This document shows, in pieces, positions 59,852 through 64,000 of a stretch of 64,000 nt of DNA. Under the pieces are notes generated by a model that saw nothing but the letters and a program-made list of their open reading frames with translations, made no database searches and was not told where the DNA came from. Positions within the stretch are counted from its first letter, which is position 1. Every line of letters begins with the position of its first letter. The position numbers and the translations under genes were made by a program. The DNA comes from Candidatus Abyssobacteria bacterium SURF_5. Its GTDB lineage: Bacteria > Abyssobacteria > SURF-5. Where the stretch lies: NCBI GenBank assembly GCA_003598085.1, contig QZKU01000144.1, forward strand, positions 13,265 to 77,264, given 5' to 3'.

Positions 59852-60457
59852 ATGGCTAAAAGAGATGTAGCGAAGCAGCGGCGAAAACAGATCATTTCCG
59901 GCTTGTATGATTGCCTCGCACATAAGGGACATGAAGAGGTAAGCATCCGCGATATTGCCAGGGCGGCCAATGTCAGCTACGGCGCTTTGCACTATTATTT
60001 CTGCGATAAAAAAGAGATAACGCTTGCCTTCGTCGATGATTTCGTCCGGCGCCAGGAGGAAAAATTCGAGGGGCTTGCTTCATCCGTCTGCTCCTGGGAG
60101 CGCCTCCGCATTATGATCGAGACAGCCACGCAGGAGCTTGTCTTTAACGAGCGGACAGCGCGCGTGTTTCTGAATCTGTATCATACCGGCTGCACGGACG
60201 ATGAGGTTCGGAAGATATTGTTGAATTCCTATAAGCGTTTTCGAAAGGCAGTGCAAGGAGTTATCGAATACGGCATCTCGCGGGGAGAATTCGCCGAAGT
60301 CGACCCGAAACAGGCGGCTCTGTTGATCGTATGCGCTCTCGAGGGGTTGTATCTGCAGGTGGCGATGGACCGGTCAATTTGTGAAAAGGCGGCCGCAGAC
60401 AAGCTTCTCTTCGAGACTATTGGAGTTCATCTGAATCCGCGCGGCCGGAGCATGTAG
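59852..60457 (+). CDS. TetR-family transcriptional regulator
   Basis: 201 residues. The N-terminal helix-turn-helix is RRKQIISGLYDCLAHKGHEEVSIRDIARAANVSYGALHYYFCDKKEI (about 9-56). Its C-terminal ligand-binding domain shows BetI-like features (SYKRFRKAVQGVIEYGISRGEFAEVDPKQAALLIVCALEGLYLQVAMD). The weak SD AAAAGAG and the strong promoter suggest controlled low expression. It probably controls itself and perhaps the M24-FAD-TIGR04076 genes 182 bp downstream. Ligand unknown. Confidence 0.88.
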   Translation: MAKRDVAKQRRKQIISGLYDCLAHKGHEEVSIRDIARAANVSYGALHYYFCDKKEITLAFVDDFVRRQEEKFEGLASSVCSWERLRIMIETATQELVFNERTARVFLNLYHTGCTDDEVRKILLNSYKRFRKAVQGVIEYGISRGEFAEVDPKQAALLIVCALEGLYLQVAMDRSICEKAAADKLLFETIGVHLNPRGRSM

Positions 60458-60460
60458 TAA

Positions 60461-60481
60461 TTTTGGATTTTGGATTTTGGA
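60461..60481 (+). repeat. three tandem TTTTGGA units
   Basis: Three perfect adjacent 7-bp copies between tetR and the M24 peptidase gene. The unit contains TTGGA, slightly like one arm of the tetR operator. Could be chance. Confidence 0.4.
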
Positions 60482-60639
60482 TTGAAAAGACAGAGGGATT
60501 GGGTGCTTTGCTGTCACACCTTAGGGCTCACTCTTTTGATCTTTCGCGGCACGTCGTTTGCGGGCGAGAATCACGGTTAAACACAGGGATTTTAGAAGTC
60601 TCTGGAATAGAGGATCATGTTTGAAAGGGAGGAATCGAA

Positions 60640-61890
60640 ATGGCTTTGAAATTGACGCCCGAGACAGGTTATGAGCTCTATGGGCCGGACCCCAAATTTC
60701 CCGATGTTCCCTATGCTGAATGGAAGTCGCGAATTGACAGGGTGCGCAAGCTGATGCGCGCGGCGAACATGGACCTTCTCATGCTGTGGAGCAAACAGAA
60801 TTGCCATTATTTTGCGTCGTTCACTTCCACGCATTGGCACCTGCCCAGCATCCAGACCCTGGTCGCCTTGATCCCGATCGAAGGCGATCCTCTCGTCGTC
60901 ACGGGCGAATTTTTCCGGTGGACGGTTGAAGGGCAGAGCTGGATTCGCGACATCAGGACGCAGCAGGACGTGCACCAGGTAAGCTCCGAGCGCCAGTTTC
61001 CGCGCGACGTCGCCGAAGCCGTCAAGGACATCGGTTACGGGAAAGCAAGGATCGGCCTCGAGATGGGCGAACTCGGGCACACGTGGATTCCCCGCCCCCT
61101 GAACGATATCCACGCCCTGATGGACGCGCTGCCGGACGCGAAATTCATTGACGGCGACCGGGTCATCTGGGGCTGCCGCATGATCAAGTCTCCCCTCGAG
61201 ATAGATCGTCTCGCGACCGCCGCCAGGATCCACAAGCAAGCGATGTCAACAGTCGTCGAGAAGTATCGGCCCGGCATGACCGAGCATGAGGTCGGCAAGA
61301 TATTCATCTGCGCGGGATATGAGCAGGGCGCCGATTGGGTGAAGAGCGGGCACATCATGTGCGGGTCTGATCGCGAGGGCATGTGGGATACCGGCCATCA
61401 TTTCGACGGGTGCACCATTAACCGCGGCGATTATCTTTCAATGGACATAAGCGTCAGTTACAAGGGCTACTGGGCGGACATGGGCCGCATGATCAATGTC
61501 GGTCCGCCGACGGAGACCTGGAAGAACTACTGGGACACCATCGGCAGAGGGTTTGAAGCGGCCACAAAAACCGCGCGGCCCGGAATCAAGGCGAAGGAAG
61601 TGTGGAAAGCGGTGAACGATGTCATCCAGGACGGCGGGCTGATGACGTTCGAGATGTACGGCCACGGAATCGGGCTTGACGTGCAGGAGCCGCCGGTGCT
61701 CGGCGCAACGGACGAAACGATTCTCGAGCCCGGCATGACGTTCGAGGTCGAGTCGCTCGGGGCGTCCGCGCTTCGCAGGTTCGGCGGCGAGGGCGTTTTC
61801 CAATATGAGAACCTGGTTGTCATAACCGATAACGGCTGCAGCACAGTGATGGGACTCCCTCATCACATTTATCAGACGAGTTACTGCTAG
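60640..61890 (+). CDS. M24-family Xaa-Pro peptidase
   Basis: 416 residues, SD GGGAGGAATC. The N-terminal creatinase-like domain (about 1-175) is followed by the pita-bread fold (about 180-416). All five metal ligands are visible: two Asp in SMDISVSYKGYWADMGRM, His in YGHGIGLDVQEPP, Glu in EPGMTFEVES and Glu in VFQYENLVVIT. It cleaves a residue N-terminal to proline or a related compound (proline dipeptidase/creatinase family). It heads a three-gene operon on the plus strand with an FAD oxidoreductase and a TIGR04076-like protein. Confidence 0.88.
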   Translation: MALKLTPETGYELYGPDPKFPDVPYAEWKSRIDRVRKLMRAANMDLLMLWSKQNCHYFASFTSTHWHLPSIQTLVALIPIEGDPLVVTGEFFRWTVEGQSWIRDIRTQQDVHQVSSERQFPRDVAEAVKDIGYGKARIGLEMGELGHTWIPRPLNDIHALMDALPDAKFIDGDRVIWGCRMIKSPLEIDRLATAARIHKQAMSTVVEKYRPGMTEHEVGKIFICAGYEQGADWVKSGHIMCGSDREGMWDTGHHFDGCTINRGDYLSMDISVSYKGYWADMGRMINVGPPTETWKNYWDTIGRGFEAATKTARPGIKAKEVWKAVNDVIQDGGLMTFEMYGHGIGLDVQEPPVLGATDETILEPGMTFEVESLGASALRRFGGEGVFQYENLVVITDNGCSTVMGLPHHIYQTSYC

Positions 61891-61920
61891 TCTTCTCGAA
61901 ACCGGACAGGAGGAAGGGCG

Positions 61921-63279
61921 GTGGAAAACAGGAAGGTCATTATCATCGGGGCCGGCATCGGCGGCCTGTCGGCGGCCTACCGGCTCGGCAAGCGCGGTTT
62001 CACCGTCGAGATACTGGAGGCGTCGAATCGCCCCGCCGGACGCATGATCACGATGGAGCGCAACGGCGACAAGGCGGATATCGGCGCACAGTTCTACCAT
62101 TCAAATTACCGCCGCGCATTCGAGCTGATGACCGCTTTGGGTCTCGATAGCGCCAAGAGATATATTTCGGGACTCATCCAATACTCGCTGAAAGACGGGT
62201 CCACATGTCTGTATGACCGCCGAAACCCGTACATGAAGCTGCTCGGGCCGAGCGGCAACTTGAGCATGTATCGGTTCGTACTCAGGCACATCGTGTTCGG
62301 TCCGCGCATACCCGCATACCGGATCGCACGCGACCTGCCGAAATATGACAGCATGGAGGTGCTGGAAGCGTTCGCCTCTCCTTCCGATCGGATGTTCCGC
62401 GAGTATTTCCTCACCCCGATCAGCATGGGCATGAGTTCGGGAATGCCCGAATGGACAAGCCTGTATCATTTCATCAGCATGTTTAAAAACGTCACGCTCC
62501 ACAAGCACATCACTCTGACAGGCGGCGTCGCTTCATTTGCGGAAACGCTGGCAACGCATCTGCCGGTCGAGTATGAGGCGCCTGTTCAGCGCATCCTGAC
62601 GGAAAGAGGGCGCGTGGCAGGAGTCGAATTGGCGGACGGATCGGCCAGGAAAGCAGGACACGTGGTTGTCGCCGTCGCTCCACCCGCCGCGGCGGCGCTC
62701 TTGCCGGAGGAGATGGCGGAACAGCGGCGCTTCTTCGAATCGGTTCTTTATGCGCAGCTTCCGATGCCGGTCTTCTTCCTCGATCGCCCGCTGAACAAAA
62801 ACATCTGGTGCTATTTTAACGATCCCGGCCTCAACAGAAACTTTGTTTTTGCGATCGACCAGCATTCCAAGGCACCGGAGATGAGCCCGAGTGGAAAGAG
62901 CATTCTCACGGGCTGGGCCGTCCATCCGAGGACGCTCGATCTGATGAAGCTGCCCGACGAGGAGATCATCAAGCACGCGCAGGAAGACATCGAGATCATG
63001 ATACCGGGATTCTCCAAATACATAGAAGAGGTGAGAGTTCATCGCCACAGCTTTGTCAATGCGCTGTATCCGCCCGGCGCCTATAGGAGCGTGCTGGATT
63101 TCCTGAAAAAAACACCGGAGCTGCAAGGGGTTTCCTTTGTGAGCAGCGCGCTCGGCGGAACCTGCATCGAGGCCGCAATGGTGAGCGCGGCCGATGCGGT
63201 AAAACGGATTTGCGGCTGGGGATGCATGAATTTATATGAACCCGCTGAAGAAAAGGCAATGATGGGAGAAAGACAATGA
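61921..63279 (+). CDS. FAD-dependent amine oxidase/protoporphyrinogen oxidase-like protein
   Basis: 452 residues, GTG start with SD CAGGAGGAAGGG. FAD motif VIIIGAGIGGLSAAYRLGKRGFTVEILEASNRPAGR (4-40). C-terminal VSSALGGTCIEAAMVSAADAVKRI is the FAD-binding tail of the amine oxidase/HemG/phytoene desaturase superfamily. The middle (STCLYDRRNP, TPISMGMSSGMPEWTSLYHFISMF, LPMPVFFLDRPLNKNIWCYF) does not point to a known substrate. It begins 30 bp after the M24 gene and overlaps the next gene by 4 bp (ATGA). Confidence 0.82.
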   Translation: MENRKVIIIGAGIGGLSAAYRLGKRGFTVEILEASNRPAGRMITMERNGDKADIGAQFYHSNYRRAFELMTALGLDSAKRYISGLIQYSLKDGSTCLYDRRNPYMKLLGPSGNLSMYRFVLRHIVFGPRIPAYRIARDLPKYDSMEVLEAFASPSDRMFREYFLTPISMGMSSGMPEWTSLYHFISMFKNVTLHKHITLTGGVASFAETLATHLPVEYEAPVQRILTERGRVAGVELADGSARKAGHVVVAVAPPAAAALLPEEMAEQRRFFESVLYAQLPMPVFFLDRPLNKNIWCYFNDPGLNRNFVFAIDQHSKAPEMSPSGKSILTGWAVHPRTLDLMKLPDEEIIKHAQEDIEIMIPGFSKYIEEVRVHRHSFVNALYPPGAYRSVLDFLKKTPELQGVSFVSSALGGTCIEAAMVSAADAVKRICGWGCMNLYEPAEEKAMMGERQ

Positions 63280-63686
63280 AGGATCCAATGCTGCTGGCGT
63301 ATGCGAAAGACGTACTTGAAGTTTCCGATGAGGATTTGGCCAAGATCACTCCCGCGCAGGAACAGGAATTCAAGAACGCGTTCGAGAACATGATGAAGTA
63401 CAAAATGGTCGCCGAAGTTACGAAATCAAAGTATTGTGCTGCAGGCTTGAAGGTCGGTCAGAAGATCGTCATTACCGGCTCCAGGATCGATACGGAAGCC
63501 TCGGACTGCCCGCTTTGTCCGGGTCTTCTCGGCGGGCTCGCCACCAAGACGCAGGTATACCTGGACCGGTGCAGCACCAACGGCGACATGACCGCTCCAA
63601 TGGGCGCGATCGCGTGCCTGGACCCGGGCCTCGACGCCGGCGGCCTCGGCAGCGTCTCAATGATATTACGAATAGAGCCGGTATGA
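63276..63686 (+). CDS. TIGR04076-like Cys-rich protein
   Basis: 136 residues. N-terminal helical part (1-55) followed by KMVAEVTKSKYCAAGLKVGQKIVITGSRIDTEASDCPLCPGLLGGLATKTQVYLDRCSTNGDMTAPMGAIACLDPG, a TIGR04076-type arrangement (C-x-A-G-h-K-V-G then CPxC) with five cysteines, possibly metal-binding. The family often lies beside redox enzymes of anaerobes. It is translationally coupled to the FAD gene. Confidence 0.65.
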   Translation: MKDPMLLAYAKDVLEVSDEDLAKITPAQEQEFKNAFENMMKYKMVAEVTKSKYCAAGLKVGQKIVITGSRIDTEASDCPLCPGLLGGLATKTQVYLDRCSTNGDMTAPMGAIACLDPGLDAGGLGSVSMILRIEPV

Positions 63687-63710
63687 TCGTTCTCCCCGCT
63701 CGATAAAAAT

Positions 63711-63784
63711 ATGGGGACAGAGACCATATTTTTATCGTTATTATATTTAAATCCACTAAAATAAAAACATGGTCTCTGTCCCAT
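63711..63784. repeat. long imperfect inverted repeat containing GGGGACAGAGACCAT
   Basis: The left arm ATGGGGACAGAGACCAT-A-TTTTTAT (63711-63735) and the right arm ATAAAAACATGGTCTCTGTCCCAT (63761-63784) pair over about 24 bp around a 25-nt AT-rich loop. Such GGGACAGAGACC palindromes occur in many genomes near REP-associated transposase (RAYT) genes, from memory. It could also terminate the M24 operon, but no T-run follows. Confidence 0.7.
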
Positions 63785-64000
63785 TTGCCGGCCCGTAATT
63801 TCGGGGACGCTAAGAGTGCCCGATGATTGAGGGACTGGTTCTGCTTCGGGGTCAGGCGCCCGTACGAATTCAAACAGACATGAAATCCGTAAAGGTGTCA
63901 GTCAGGGCTTACGCATCTAAATTCCGAGTAATTTCTGTAGGAAAGTTTGATCGAGGGCGGCTTTTGTTCTTTTTCTTCTGAGTGATAGCTTTGGTGTTTT
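63785..64000. other. window end, no gene recognised
   Basis: The last 216 bp hold no supported coding region. A short open frame on the minus strand has no SD or family match. Confidence 0.4.

Overview
The window (about 57% GC by eye) comes from a diderm bacterium. It carries an Mla-type lipid transport operon, several lipobox lipoproteins, System II (ResB/CcsA) cytochrome c assembly, a polyprenyl diphosphate synthase and a UbiD/UbiE/UbiX/UbiA block that fits menaquinone synthesis. Fatty acid/acyl-CoA genes are scattered through it. Most recognisable promoters read TTGAAA/TTGACA-N16-18-TATAAT. I cannot place the organism to phylum; an uncultured, probably anaerobic lineage near the Desulfobacterota or a neighbouring candidate phylum would fit, but this is a guess.

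Layout. 1-6.2 kb: tail of a LysE-type exporter, a YtcJ-like amidohydrolase, an arsR-CoA-disulfide reductase operon with a visible promoter/operator, a degenerate GTCCGACC tract and a LysM/amidase cell-wall hydrolase. 6.2-16.8 kb: one long minus-strand run: mlaE-mlaF-mlaD-lipoprotein behind a STAS/RsbW-like pair, then rpe, a PASTA protein, rsmB, fmt, ybaB, dnaX, a large-type SRP RNA and tRNA-Ser(CGA). 16.9-22.7 kb: ccsA, resB, polyprenyl synthase, lpdA. 22.7-28.3 kb: a fucose-isomerase-like protein, a MerB-like gene, a beta-propeller lipoprotein and a CoA-binding acyl-CoA synthetase subunit, interspersed with three copies of a ~123 bp palindromic MITE-like repeat. 28.2-36.6 kb: hydroxyacyl-CoA dehydrogenase, alpha/beta hydrolase, acyl-CoA dehydrogenase, EthD protein, ferredoxin, AMP-ligase, an FAD oxidoreductase and a nitrilase-type amidase. 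36.7-48.2 kb: an almost continuous minus-strand glycan/natural-product cluster (methyltransferase, four glycosyltransferases, Gfo/Idh, MDR dehydrogenase, a glycosidase-epimerase fusion, an epimerase). 48.6-52.3 kb: the ubiD-ubiE-ubiX-ubiA operon. 52.4-59.4 kb: zinc-ribbon protein, intergenic repeats, a Cys-rich secreted protein, a transposase remnant, a histidine kinase, a D-aminoacylase, a small lipoprotein and an OsmC protein. 59.8-63.7 kb: a TetR regulator with a consensus promoter and operator, followed by an M24 peptidase, an FAD oxidoreductase and a TIGR04076-like protein.

The most striking item is at 24433-25131 (minus). What looks like two small ORFs is one 232-codon MerB-like (organomercurial lyase) frame interrupted by exactly two in-frame TGA codons. 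Both TGAs fall where MerB has its two catalytic cysteines (Cys96 and Cys159). Each is followed, 11 and 12 nt downstream, by a perfect 7-bp hairpin with GU or GGU in the apical loop, the layout of a bacterial SECIS element. The gene has a consensus promoter and a strong ribosome binding site. I read it as a double-selenocysteine alkylmercury-lyase-like selenoprotein. It is bracketed by two direct copies of the MITE-like repeat. An oxidoreductase at 34470-35588 resembles the family found fused to or beside selenophosphate synthetase (SelD), which would fit a selenium-using genome; no Sec machinery gene is in the window.
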